Of a stretch of 64,000 nt of DNA, positions 42,090-51,040 are shown piece by piece (position 1 is the stretch's first letter; the number at the start of each line of letters is the position of its first letter). Under the pieces are notes generated by a model. That model searched no databases. It was not told the DNA's origin and saw only the letters and a list, made by a program, of their open reading frames with translations. Location: positions 1 to 64,000 of the forward strand of contig JAUCBJ010005423.1 of the NCBI GenBank assembly GCA_032718475.1, written 5' to 3'. Source of the DNA: Nemertoderma westbladi (taxonomy: Eukaryota; Xenacoelomorpha; Nemertodermatida; Nemertodermatidae). The translations under genes and the position numbers were made by a program.

Positions 42090-43766
42090 ACTTTAACTTC
42101 GTTGAGTAATTTACGATCTCTTCTTCTATTTGGTAATAACCACATTTGGACCAAGGAGATACTGTTCAGTGAGGAGGGAGCCACACAGGGGGACCCGCTG
42201 GACATAATGTTTTACGCAACGGGAGTTCTTCCTTTAATTCGGCGGCTCCTGTCTCCAGAAACTCGACAGAACTGGTTTGCCGACGACTCCGCTGCAGCAG
42301 GGAAACTCAAAGATATCTTGAAGTGGTTCCATCGGTTGAAGGAGGAAGGACCAGCCCTCGGATACTTCCCTGAACCATCCAAGAGTTATCTCGTGGTTTA
42401 ACCAGCACATATGGAGGAGGCAAGGCGGATCTTTTCGGGTTACTCCATCAATGTCATCACGGGGTACCGATTCCTTGGTGGTTTTCTGGGCCAGGCATCA
42501 GATAAGACAGCATTTGTGGGGGCCAAGGTCGCTGCTTGGGTTGACGCCGTCGACAGACTGACAGAGATGGCTGCCGAACAGCCACAAGCTGCGTTTTCAG
42601 CCATAGCCTGCTCCCTGCAGAGGGAATGGGCTTACCTCCAGCGTGTCACACCGGACTGCAGCCACGAGTTCCATATCCTCGAGGAAGCGATCACACAACG
42701 TTTCCTTCCTGCAATACTCGGAGGCGAAATATCCGCCAAGGAACGCAGACTGTTCGCCCTATCCCCGCGCTCTGGTGGATTGGGCCTGTGCAATCCAGTC
42801 GTAGAGGCTACTCCCTCCTTTAACACTTCCCGTACAGGAACCAGCCAACTCAGTGAGGCCATCCTCAGTGAAGAAAAATTCTCATTGGCGGACCTCCTCG
42901 CTGGTCTGCAGGAGGCACAGAAAACGGGGCGTGTGGAACAGTTGGCTCGAGAGGAAATCGAGTTCAAAGAGGTACAAGAAGACATGCCTCAAGTACATCG
43001 CCGAACCATGCAACGAGCCGCCGATTTTCGCATCAGTGGCTGGGTTTCCAGCCTCCCTTGTGCCGAGCATAACCTCGACCTTTCCCCACAAGAGTTTCGG
43101 GATGCGCTGGCCATCCGCTATGGTCGCCCCCTCGTCTCCTTTCTCAGCTGGTGCGATGGTTGTAGGGCCCTCTTCGATTTAAACCATGGTCTAAACTGTA
43201 AGAAGGGGGTCTCGTTATCCAACGGCACAACGAGCTCAGGGACGTTGTGGGCGACCTAGCAGCAATAGCATTCGGGCCACAAAATGTCACTTGTGAGCCA
43301 GTCGTACGGGAACAGCAGGGGGTCAATGGAGCTTCAGGTCTTTGTTGCGACGTGGGTATTCGGGGGGCTTTCAACCCACAGACCCAGGTGTTGATCGACA
43401 TCAGGTTGGTTAATCTTGATGCCGGGGCGTATGTGGGCCGCCCCGCAAGCTCCGTCCTCGAGTCGGCCGAAGATGAAAAGAAGCAGCTCTACTCAGATGC
43501 AGTCTGGGCTCGGCGCGACGATTTCTCGCCATTTGTCGTGTCATGTGACGGGGTCTTGGCCCCCCAAGCGAACAAACTCCTCTGGACTCATTGCCTCAAA
43601 ACTTCACCAGAGGTGGGCCAGGCCCTACAGCGTCGTGATGGGTTGGGTTAGAACCTGGATCCAACTGGCAGTCATCCGCGGGGCTTCCCACTGTCTCAGG
43701 GGATCGAGGACAAAGTGGAGAAGTGGACTTGGGTTGGAAGACGGTGCGGGAATGCATAATTCATAA
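42090..43766 (+). pseudogene. 3' half of the RLE-type non-LTR retrotransposon (RT palm to endonuclease)
   Basis: The plus strand carries the RT palm: EEGATQGDPLDIMFYATG (about 42172-42225) and the catalytic box NWFADDSAA (about 42271-42297), then LGYFPEPSKSYLVV with a stop at 42399-42401. The frame resumes through a thumb/linker to a CCHC zinc motif, CDGCRALFDLNHGLNC (about 43152-43199). A frameshift follows, after which the adjacent frame reads GGLVIQRHNELRDVVGDLAA. The next segment (43247-43651) contains VLIDIRLVNLDAGAYVGRP and EDEKKQLYSDA, consistent with the restriction-like endonuclease that follows the CCHC motif in R2/NeSL-type elements. A last frameshift near 43590 leads to a C-terminus ending about 43766. 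Motif A of the RT is missing between this half and the inverted 5' half. Confidence 0.85.
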
Positions 43767-43890
43767 TTCATAAACATATGTCATCAGTACACGGTTTATA
43801 TAGTTGCTAATAGCCTAGCCTGGCCTACTAAGAAGATTCCCTTAAATTTTTATGTGTATTGTTATTGTTTATGTTTGTTGTTATGATATT
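43767..43890 (+). other. Probable 3' UTR of the RLE retrotransposon
   Basis: AT-rich sequence with a CATAATT repeat (about 43755-43772) follows the last coding piece. No poly-A tail is obvious. The boundary with the partial foldback copy is only approximate. Confidence 0.4.
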
Positions 43891-44145
43891 AATTAATTTA
43901 AACAAATTCGAGTTTATTAGCTACCATTAAATAGAATAAATGGCCTGCAGCAAACAATAATTCTTGCAATATTTGAACGCCTATATCTCTGCTGTTTCTC
44001 AACGAAATTCAGATATTGTTATATATTTGAAATCCTTGCAACGCAAGCTTTCTTTTTTTAGGGGGGAGGGTGGGGGGGGGGGGGGTCCGTGTTATCAGAA
44101 AATGACACTACATTACGGGTCATCGGGCATGGTATAATAGGGTAA
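43890..44145 (+). mobile_element. Partial second copy of the 39.8 kb foldback element
   Basis: From about 43925 the sequence matches 40205-40310 (for example GAATAAAT and ACAATAATTCTTGCAAT), and at 44095-44145 it matches the element's right end (TTATCAGAAAATGACACTA, ATTACGGGTCAT, CATGG, TAATAG). The left arm is absent, and a G-rich tract interrupts the copy. It lies in the same orientation as the complete copy on the other side of the retrotransposon. Confidence 0.7.
44061..44086. repeat. Poly-G tract
   Basis: A purine tract with GGGGGGAGGGTGG and then a run of about 14 G lies inside AT-rich DNA in the partial foldback copy. Four or more G-runs on one strand could form a G-quadruplex. Exact length is uncertain. 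Confidence 0.75.
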
Positions 44146-44619
44146 GCCCGGGTAACATTGATATAAAATTGGAAACAACGAATCAGGAGCTAGAATTGTT
44201 GTCGTATATTATGATAAGAGGGAGATTTGATTTAAATTTTTAAAACTAATATTCTAATCTGTCTAAGGTTTTAATGGTTTTTGAGTAACAATTCATTGTA
44301 AAAATGTAATAAATAATTTTGAAACAACCTACCAGTATATCCTATACAATATAGTTTCCTACCTAATATGTGACATATTTCCAATATTTACAAATACAAT
44401 GTTTTTTTTCTATTTCAAATCACACCAATATGTCAAAACCAATTTAATTTTACCTCGAAACGACATTAGAATGAATTTTGTTATTTTTGTGGAAAATGCC
44501 ACATTTAGCGTATTTTGTTTCAAAATGGAACCGACGAAGTGTACCATCTATTAATTAAGTGTTCGAATAAAATAAATAACTATAATTATAACTCTAGAAG
44601 ATTATTTTAAATTATAATT
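44146..44619. other. AT-rich region 3' of TSPO
   Basis: No ORF or recognised repeat. On the minus strand this would be TSPO 3' UTR and downstream sequence. An AATAAA hexamer overlaps the end of the TSPO coding exon (about 44618-44625, minus strand). It is too close to the stop to be a convincing main polyadenylation signal. Confidence 0.4.
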
Positions 44620-44790
44620 TTATTTCGGGCATTCGGATTGCATTCTCCACATGGCGAAGTTGACTACCCCGGCATAGGTAACCCAGGCAACATAGGAGAC
44701 CATAAGATGTCCGGAATGCGGTGGGACGTATCGGAAGACAGTGGCGCAGGAAAGAGCGGCACCCCAGACCGTCAACACATCCGTCAGAGC
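44620..44790 (-). CDS. TSPO: TSPO C-terminal coding exon
   Basis: Read on the minus strand, this exon encodes 56 residues and a TAA stop (44620-44622). It starts ALTDVLTVWGAALSCATVFR and ends near VSYVAWVTYAGVVNFAMWRM. This is the last part of the TspO/MBR translocator protein: ALxDxL opens transmembrane helix 4, and YxAWVTYA...N...WR is the signature of helix 5. The exon begins right after a pyrimidine-rich acceptor (TTTGTTTATTAG at 44791-44802), in phase 0. TSPO is an outer mitochondrial membrane protein that binds cholesterol and porphyrin ligands. In the cholesterol-recognition (CRAC) segment the usual tyrosine is phenylalanine (VNFAMWR). The length matches the family's last coding exon. 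Confidence 0.9.
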   Translation of the reverse strand, partial: ALTDVLTVWGAALSCATVFRYVPPHSGHLMVSYVAWVTYAGVVNFAMWRMQSECPK

Positions 44791-44879
44791 CTAATAAACA
44801 AAAATAAACGAATGTGAAAATATATACAATTAAATAATAAATAAATAAACAATTAATAGAAAGCGGTACTAGCGGTACT

Positions 44880-45015
44880 AAATCCGTCTCTAGGGGGAAA
44901 ATCGACGCAAATAACAGCTGTTTACTTCCAAAAATAAAACTGTATGTGACTTTCGTTTATTGTTTTGGATAGAATCACATGCCGCTGTAACCTGCCCTTT
45001 TCCGCTAATTGATGA
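44880..45015 (+). repeat. Dispersed repeat, copy 1 (pair with 50905-51040)
   Basis: Shares ordered blocks with 50905-51040 in the same orientation: CTCTAGGGGG/CTCCAGGGG, GCAAATAACAGCTG, TTACT-CAAAAATAAAACT, TTTATTGTTTTG and TGCC(G/A)CTGTAAC. Identity is moderate. It seems to be a short interspersed repeat family; I cannot name it. Confidence 0.6.
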
Positions 45016-45052
45016 GTATCGTTGTTAACACCCCGAGATCGAGATGTGATTT

Positions 45053-45456
45053 ATGTGGATGCCAGCCCAGAGCAGCGTCCAGTGTGGATGCCAGACCAGA
45101 GTAGCGGCCAGTGTGGATGCCAGCTCAGAGCAGCAGCCAGTGTGGATGCCAGACCAGAGCAGCGGCCGTGTGGATGCCAGCCCAGAGCATCGGCCAGTGT
45201 GGATGCCAGCCCAGAGCAGCGGCCAGCGTGGATGCCAGCCCAGAGCAGCGGCCAGTGTGGATGCCAGACCAGAGCAGCGGCCGTGTGGATGCCAGCCCAG
45301 AGCATCGGCCAGTGTGGATGCCAGCCCAGAGCAGCGGCCAGCGTGGATGCCAGCCCAGAGCAGCGGCCAGTGTGGATGCCAGCCCAGAGCAGCGGCCGTG
45401 TGGATGCCAGACCAGAGCAGCGGCCGTGTGGATGCCAGCCCAGAGCAGCGGCCAGT
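45053..45456 (+). repeat. 29-bp GC-rich minisatellite
   Basis: About 14 tandem units of 29 bp (some 28 bp), each with GTGGATGCCAGCCCAGAGCA followed by GCGGCCAGT. Variants have ACC for CCC, CAT for CAG, and loss of one A in GCCAGTG. The 28/29-bp lengths rotate all reading frames, so repetitive ORFs up to 148 codons appear on both strands. They are artefacts of the repeat. The array lies in the TSPO intron, in AT-rich surroundings. Longer blocks of several units are repeated, suggesting two rounds of expansion. Confidence 0.95.
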
Positions 45457-46400
45457 TAAGTTAACTTTTGCAACACCTCTGTTTACACAACAAATTTGAT
45501 AGATTGGTTTCTATTTCATCTCCTAAATGTTTGTAGTAGTAGAAGATTATGATTTTCAATAGTATAAGAATACGTAAACGAAGATCTATAACGTGTAAAA
45601 TGCTTTTATAATTATTTATTCAATATGTTTCAGTATCACAACAAACAATAGTTGAACCTACATGTTCGAGTATTAGGCCTACAAATACATAAATTACATC
45701 ATGAATCGTACTGCATGATATATTTTCAAATTTATAGCCACGTCCTGCAATCACAATCCAACGTATTATCCACTAACCTGCATTTACACCAAATGGTACT
45801 ATAGTAGAATAGAGTACAATGTTTAACACGATAACACGTATTACAACATTCCCGCGTAACGGGTTGAAATTTGGTACTCAGGTGAAGGGAATCAGGCCAG
45901 GGACACCTACAAAGTCTGACGACGAATTTTACAAAGTCTGACTGATTTACTGCCCCATCAAAACTGTGTTTCACAACCAGAGCAAACTGGTACTCATTAA
46001 TTTACAAACATGATCGATCATATTAATCTTTATCATCATCTTATTAATCTTCTCCTACACATGGTATTTGGATATTTAATGTTATACATTGTAAAAGTTT
46101 ATTAATTATTATGCGTAAAGGTTTAAGAATTGATGAATATGTGCCCCTCAATATAATTCCGCATGTAATGTATTTATATACATATTTGGTGCAGAGCCAT
46201 AGGTTAATTAATAAGGTACTGTTAGTGAATAGGGTATATTCAGTTTTTTTAAGTTTAGTAAAAGTTTATTATCAGTTAACCAGTTATTTAATTTTGAAAG
46301 TTCATTGTTCGTACTGTTGTGTAGATCGTGGATGTCCGAATGAGTGTGAGTTTAATAAAGTTGTATAGTCTGCAAAATTCGATCTCGTATCAGAACAATA
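45457..46400. other. AT-rich TSPO intron sequence, nothing recognised
   Basis: Short ORFs exist at 45732-45974 (minus) and 46111-46368 (plus), but neither resembles a protein I know. I searched by eye on the minus strand for the missing central TSPO exon (YGSYLVW...WAWTPxFF) and did not find it. Confidence 0.4.
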
Positions 46401-46404
46401 ATTC

Positions 46405-46745
46405 TGGCCAATATGGAAGGATGACTGGCAGGCGTTCCGATCTCATCTGGCCTAGCTAACTTATACTCAGAGGATCCAGCTCAGAGATGAGAATCCTGCG
46501 CCGATCTACTTAGACTCACTTCGCGCCAGACACGGGCAGAGCTCCATGGTGCTTTCTCACGCCACACCAAATGCCATCGTGCGCGGCCTCAACCTCATCA
46601 CAGAGGAGATGCCGATGCCAACAGCGTCATTGTAGGGCTGGAAGCTCACATTGGTGGAACAAACAAACAGATTTACCGACAGAAACTCCCCCTTCGAGCA
46701 AGGAACCACCCTGAGTCTTGTGTTATAGAAGCGTATCAACAAGAA
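46405..46745 (+). pseudogene. Degenerate coding-like segment, unknown origin
   Basis: The plus strand shows coding-like pieces in two frames: IWKDDWQAFRSHLA, and after a frameshift EDPAQR, a stop, then a ~75-codon open stretch with SCADLLRLTSRQTRAELHGA and VIVGLEAHIGGTNKQIYRQK. Composition is distinctly less AT-rich than the flanks. The first part resembles the general style of retroelement Gag proteins, but that is a weak guess. No RT is attached. Confidence 0.25.
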
Positions 46746-46807
46746 ATATATTTTATGGGTATGTATTCCAGTACTCGGAAAGATTGTTGGTTGGGATCTA
46801 ATTCAAA

Positions 46808-46875
46808 CTCCCTTGGTATTTGTATTATTGTTATTGTATTATTGTATTATTGTGTATTATTATTATTGTTATACG
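46808..46875. repeat. TTATTG/TATT microsatellite
   Basis: Repeats of TATTATTG and TTATTATT over about 65 bp. A simple sequence repeat within the TSPO intron. Confidence 0.7.
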
Positions 46876-46977
46876 ATTTCTGCCTCTGAGGGCCTTCTTC
46901 CTGGTATTAATCAATATAAATGATACAAGTTAAAATTATTCCTTATTAAACAAGGACTTTAATTAATTTTCCCATTG

Positions 46978-47147
46978 TTCATAATTAATACTTTTCATCA
47001 CTCAATATGTTATTACCCTTATAAGATTGTCGGCAAATAAGACCTCTCATTCTATTAACAGCGACAAATTATCTTTTAATCTTTCGAATCTGTCATAAAA
47101 TAATTTTATCCAATATTCCAGACCGAGTTGCTTCTTTGCCGTGCATA
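46978..47147. repeat. ~170-bp direct repeat, left copy
   Basis: Matches 49531-49701 at roughly 90% by eye, including TTATTACCCTTATAAGATTG and TCGAATCTGTCAT. The two copies directly flank the minus-strand retrotransposon. The right-hand end, GTGCATAT, is followed here by the element's tail and in the other copy by unrelated flank. That is the layout of a target-site duplication, but it is unusually long for one. Confidence 0.85.
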
Positions 47148-47400
47148 TACTACTACTACTAGGATCGGCATGCTGCATTGCAGCTGCATTTTTAAGAATG
47201 CTGTGCCGGCTTGTCGATAAAATTGCACCACCACAACTCCCTACCACCCATGACATTTGCTAGATCATCCGCATACTACTACTACTAGGATCGGCATGCT
47301 GCATTGCAGCTGCATTTTTAAGAATGCTGTGCCGGCTTATCGACAAAATTGCACCGCCACAACTCCCTATCACCCATGACATTTGCTAGATCATCCACAT
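47148..47400 (-). repeat. Tandem duplication of the retrotransposon 3' end (126 bp)
   Basis: AGGATCGGCATGCTGCATTG occurs at 47161 and 47287, a period of 126 bp. Each copy holds the last ~25 codons, the 3' UTR and the TAG-repeat tail. The distal copy differs by a few bases (GGTAGG for GGTGATAGG-type codons; GATAAA against GACAAA). The copy at window position 1-93 belongs to the same family. Confidence 0.9.
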
Positions 47401-49470
47401 CTTCAAGGCCAGTGTCCTTTAAGATGCGTCTCAAGAAAGTCATGGGCTGTCCACCATGCTTATTCACTCCATGAGGCTGCCAAAGTACAAGATTATGCAC
47501 GGGCTGGTCCTCACGGCGAAAGCAATGTCCTGCAAAGCGGAGGCGATTTTGTTCTAGTGTCAAGCTTGGGGGAACCAGGCAACCAATGAGATAACTCCAA
47601 TGTTATATAGTGTCTGGTTGGAGATGTGTGCCACAACTTGACACAATGAACCCGGCGTAGCATTCTTGTGAATGTGCCATCCAGAGATTTGGTGTCCTCA
47701 GCAGTTAGAGCCCAGCATGGACTCCCATAGAGGAGTACTGAAACTACTGCTGCTCTAAATAATCGGACCTTAAGTTTCCGATTAATTCTCGGTGACTTCC
47801 AAATCCTGCAAAGCCTATTCAAGGCTGCCCATGCCTTTCCCTTACGTATTCGAAGGTCCTCACCTGACTTCCGGATCCATGATCCCACATAACAGAAGTC
47901 GACCACATGCCCAAGCATACCATCCTTTGAGCTTATGCTCATCCGATCAGAGACTTGCTGAGGACTTTCAAAGTTAACTGTCAAAATTTTGGTCTTTCTA
48001 GAGTTCATAAAAAGACCAACACTAGAAGTAGCATGTTCTAATGAGCTGAGGAGCCGTTGGGCTCGTTGATTCTGAGAGTACTCTGAAGTCATCAGCAAAG
48101 TCTAGATCAGTTAGGTACTTGGCAGGATTTCCTCGATTTCTGGAGCCAGTAGGTGGAGTTATCATCACCCCATCATCATTATGATGATCTAAGGACATGC
48201 GTAGAACATAGTCAACCACAATTATGAACAAGAATGATGCAAGTGTGTCACCCTGGAGGACGCCCCTTAACATTTCAAATGGTTCTGTGTCACCGTCAAC
48301 AGTAGACACAAATGTTGTCAAACCATCGTATACTGATCTGATTGCTGCAATAATTTCATCAGGAATCCCATATAATGAAAGTATGCTGAACATACGTGAA
48401 TGAGAGACTGAATCAAAGGCCTTGAAGAAGTCAACAAAGATAACAACCAGATGCCTGTCTTTCTTGTTTGATAACTCTTAAATTATCCTTCTAAGTTCCA
48501 AAATGGGCTCCATGGTCACACGACCTTTACAGAACCCATTCTGATTTCCACGGAGCAGTCTCTCAATGAGATCCCTGATGCGATTTAATAGAATTCTATT
48601 GTATAGCTTTGCAGCAATCGAGATCAATGAGATTCCCTGAAAAGAACCATAAAGTGATAGGTTGCCCTTCTTGGGAACTGGCACCGACTTATTTGTTTTC
48701 ATTTCTTGTAGGACTCTTGTTGTTCGGTACATGTCTACTATGATGGGATAGATGAGCTTTAAACACTCAGATATTTTAAAGACCTCAGGGGGAACACCAT
48801 CTACTCTACTGGCATGATTGGTCTTAATGCTCTTTGCAGCAGCCTTCACTTCTGCAATGGAGATATCGCCAATGGGAATATATGGGAGTACAGACTCAGA
48901 CACTTTTACTTCTATAAAGTTATCAGGCAATACCCTGTCATTATTGAGGAGCTTTTCAAAGTGGGCCTTCCAACCATTGAGGCGATCGGCTGGTGATTCA
49001 GCCGTAACCTTGGTGGTTGGTTGGCTTTTCCGCCCAGTAAACAAGTTGATCGATTTCCATGCCTGGGATGATTGCCTGCTGTCTTCAGCATCATTGATGG
49101 CATCAACCTGTTGGTTTATTAGCTCCTGTAGATTAACAGAGTACTGCCTGTTCAGGGACCTTTATTCAGCCTTAACTGCATTCTTGGCCGCTGTAGTCTG
49201 TTTGAGTCGGGACTCTTTCTGCGCATTATAGAGTCATTTCGGCACTTCTGAAATTTTGTTGTCAGTCCAGGGGGCCCTTTTCCTGTTTTGAGGGTATACA
49301 GGAACTGTTTCTGCAGCTGCTAACTTAACTGGTTCTGTGAAGGCACTATAGCCCTCACAGTGATCTGCCGCCTCAGAGGCAAGAACCTCGTACCGATTGC
49401 TCAGCTGTAGTTTGAAGCTGGATCTCACACTTTGCTGTTGCAACAGAGAGGACCAGTCATGCCGCGGCAA
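47318..49470 (-). pseudogene. RTE-like reverse transcriptase, degenerate
   Basis: Read on the minus strand, pieces in successive frames form one RT. The linker (49470-49234) and RWNGWKAHFEKLL-like region (49044-48478) lead to fingers motifs VPVPKKGNLSLYGSFQGISL. Then comes motif A, VIFVDFFKAFDSVSHSRM (about 48410-48460), with its catalytic aspartate. GVLQGDTLASFLFIIVVDYV (about 48220-48280) is followed by motif C DFADDFRVLS (about 48085-48115). The thumb and C-terminal region follow (47563-47318), with RLRFAGHCFRREDQPVHNLV and the terminal GDRELWRCNFVDKPAQHS. There are at least three frameshifts and a stop, so it cannot make the protein. It is related to the 57.4-61.7 kb element but from a different subfamily. 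Confidence 0.9.
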
Positions 49471-49530
49471 GGCAGATTTCGTTGTTCTGATAGCACGCAG
49501 ACTAAGTCTTACCTTAGCTTAATTGCCTTG

Positions 49531-49701
49531 GCATAATTTGTACTTTTAATCACTCAATATATTATTACCCTTATAAGATTGTCGGCAAATAAGACCTCTC
49601 ATTTTATTAACAGCGAGAAATTATCTTTTAATCTTTCGAATCTGTCATGAAATAATTTTATAAACTCACCAGACCGAGTTGCTTCTTTGCCGTGCATATT
49701 G
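49531..49701. repeat. ~170-bp direct repeat, right copy
   Basis: Right partner of 46978-47147. It continues past GTGCATAT into unrelated flank (TTGTTGGCCATG), which marks the presumed original integration site. Confidence 0.85.
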
Positions 49702-50381
49702 TTGGCCATGTGTAACTCAAACCCAATTGTATCGCATAGAGAATGAGTGGTGTTGCCGGTGACACGCTCTGGTTCTGCCAAACCAAGTATGAAATATATC
49801 CTATACCTATATTTATAAGAAAAAATATAAATATTACAAATAAATTCCAGCATATTATCTGAACTTGTACAAGCGACAATTTAACCAACTCGAGACCCAC
49901 ATGGGCTCAACTCGATCCTTGCTCCACTCTCCCATCCCGTTCTTCGCGTGTCAATCTTCTAGTCCCCAACGCCATAATCTCTTCCGGGACATGAAAATAA
50001 TCCAGCCACCCCTCTACACCAGACTATCTGCTCCTAACACCACAAACTGGTTTCTGATACTATAAATTTGTTCCTCCCTGGACCATGTCAATAAATTCAT
50101 ACCACAGTCCAGTCACTCACCATCTCCAGACAAATGATAAACCATGAAGGCTACTGTACTTACTACTTTACTTAGTTTTCTCTTCTGCAAGCGCCTCATT
50201 CAAATTAAATACTAATTGTTCTATACAATGTCTTATACAGTAGTATTATGGTGTTTCACCGGGTCTAATCCCAAAATTAAATATTATCGAGAATAAATAG
50301 GCCTACATAGTTATTGTGTTTAAATACTACAATCTGACAGTAGAAGAATAGCAGCAGTAGGCCTAATAATTGACTCCTCAC
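49702..50381. other. TSPO intron sequence next to exon 1
   Basis: Contains a 66-codon plus-strand ORF (49865-50065) with no recognised domain. Its ending (PPLYTRLSAPNTTNWFLI) looks coding-like but I cannot name it. The TSPO 5' splice donor is at 50376-50381. No central TSPO exon was found. Confidence 0.4.
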
Positions 50382-50565
50382 CTGCATGACTTAACATATG
50401 AACAGCGAGTGCCAGTGTCCTTGGGAGCGGACAAGACCATATGGGAAAGCTATAACCCCCATAGTAATCGTGCTCATGTAGATTGCGGTGTACGCAGTAC
50501 CAGGCCAGGGTGCCAGCCAGACTGGGGACGGCTATAGCCCCAGCAATAGGGAGAGACCATGGCAT
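50382..50565 (-). CDS. TSPO: TSPO N-terminal coding exon
   Basis: On the minus strand the exon starts at ATG 50565 (A at -3, a fair Kozak context) and encodes 61 full codons: MPWSLPIAGAIAVPSLAGTL, then AWYCVHRNLHEHDYYGGYSF, and on to PIWSCP...VHMLSHA. It ends CAG|GTGAGG at 50382, a strong donor, leaving the first base of the next codon. VPSLAG corresponds to the helix-1 motif APSLG/VPxxGG of TSPO, and YSFPIWSCP to the loop-1 KPSWxPP motif. The end aligns with the point where the family continues YGSYLVW. An in-frame ATG 19 codons upstream (50622) is possible, but the chosen start gives the usual family length. Divergence in loop 1 is notable. The exon and the C-terminal exon point the same way. 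Confidence 0.8.
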
Positions 50566-50820
50566 GTTAGGGAGATACCGTGTCAACCAATATTCGGTTG
50601 ATATACCCGGGCACTGCGTCATTATTGTTACAAAAGTTTTCTTACTGTTTAGTTACTTTTTTTATGTTACTCCACCGGCACCTATTGACTCTAAAGTAAT
50701 GTATTTTTTGCGGTGTCCACTGATTTAAGATACAGAACTGTAGAGCTCTAACTATATCTTAGGCTTACTGTATTTGGTTATCTTTAAATTGTATTTTTTA
50801 TAAGGCGTTTCAGTTACTTC
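50566..50820 (-). promoter_or_regulatory. Presumed TSPO upstream/5' UTR region
   Basis: Sequence 5' of the TSPO start on the minus strand. A near-perfect 17-bp palindrome (CAACCGAATATTGGTTG, about 50585-50601) holds an ATTGG/CCAAT element close to the start codon. No clear TATA box at a fixed distance. Promoter assignment is by position only. Confidence 0.3.
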
Positions 50821-50869
50821 TAAAAAATGATTGTTTAGGTCTATCTATTTCTCTTACAATTACAGCTTT

Positions 50870-50881
50870 GGGGGGGGGGGG
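50870..50881. repeat. Poly-G tract
   Basis: About 12 consecutive G in AT-rich DNA just left of the second dispersed repeat copy. Length may be unreliable. Confidence 0.75.
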
Positions 50882-50904
50882 ACTGGACGCAATAAAAATT
50901 AATG

Positions 50905-51040
50905 CCTCTCCAGGGGAAATTGGAGGCAAATAACAGCTGATTACTCTCAAAAATAAAACTATAACCTGTTCTATTGTGTTTAGTTTATTGTTTTGATTAA
51001 CGTGCCACTGTAACTGCGCGCTACTTCCTCCTGTCGACAC
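50905..51040 (+). repeat. Dispersed repeat, copy 2 (pair with 44880-45015)
   Basis: Same block order as 44880-45015, in the same orientation. With the TSPO exons between, the pair brackets the gene, probably by chance. Confidence 0.6.

Larger units (their letters stand above)
47148..49530 (-). mobile_element. RTE-like non-LTR retrotransposon, 5'-truncated
   Basis: The element runs on the minus strand and ends at its 3' side in a TAG-repeat tail at 47148-47160. It lacks the APE domain; coding begins in the APE-RT linker near 49470. Flanking ~170-bp direct repeats fit integration. It sits in the TSPO intron, antisense to plus and co-oriented with TSPO. The 3'-terminal 126 bp are tandemly duplicated (TAG tail at 47148-47160 and again at about 47272-47286). 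Confidence 0.9.

Noticed and set aside
45022-45499. Repetitive protein (145-148 codons, CGCQ-type repeats)
   Set aside because: The frames are produced by the 29-bp minisatellite. Several overlapping frames on both strands are equally open and none has a supported start or splice context.
46180-46210. Candidate central TSPO exon (minus-strand TYGSAP)
   Set aside because: Only four residues match YGS; the following sequence lacks LVWK and the WAWxP motif, and no acceptor/donor pair fits the phases.
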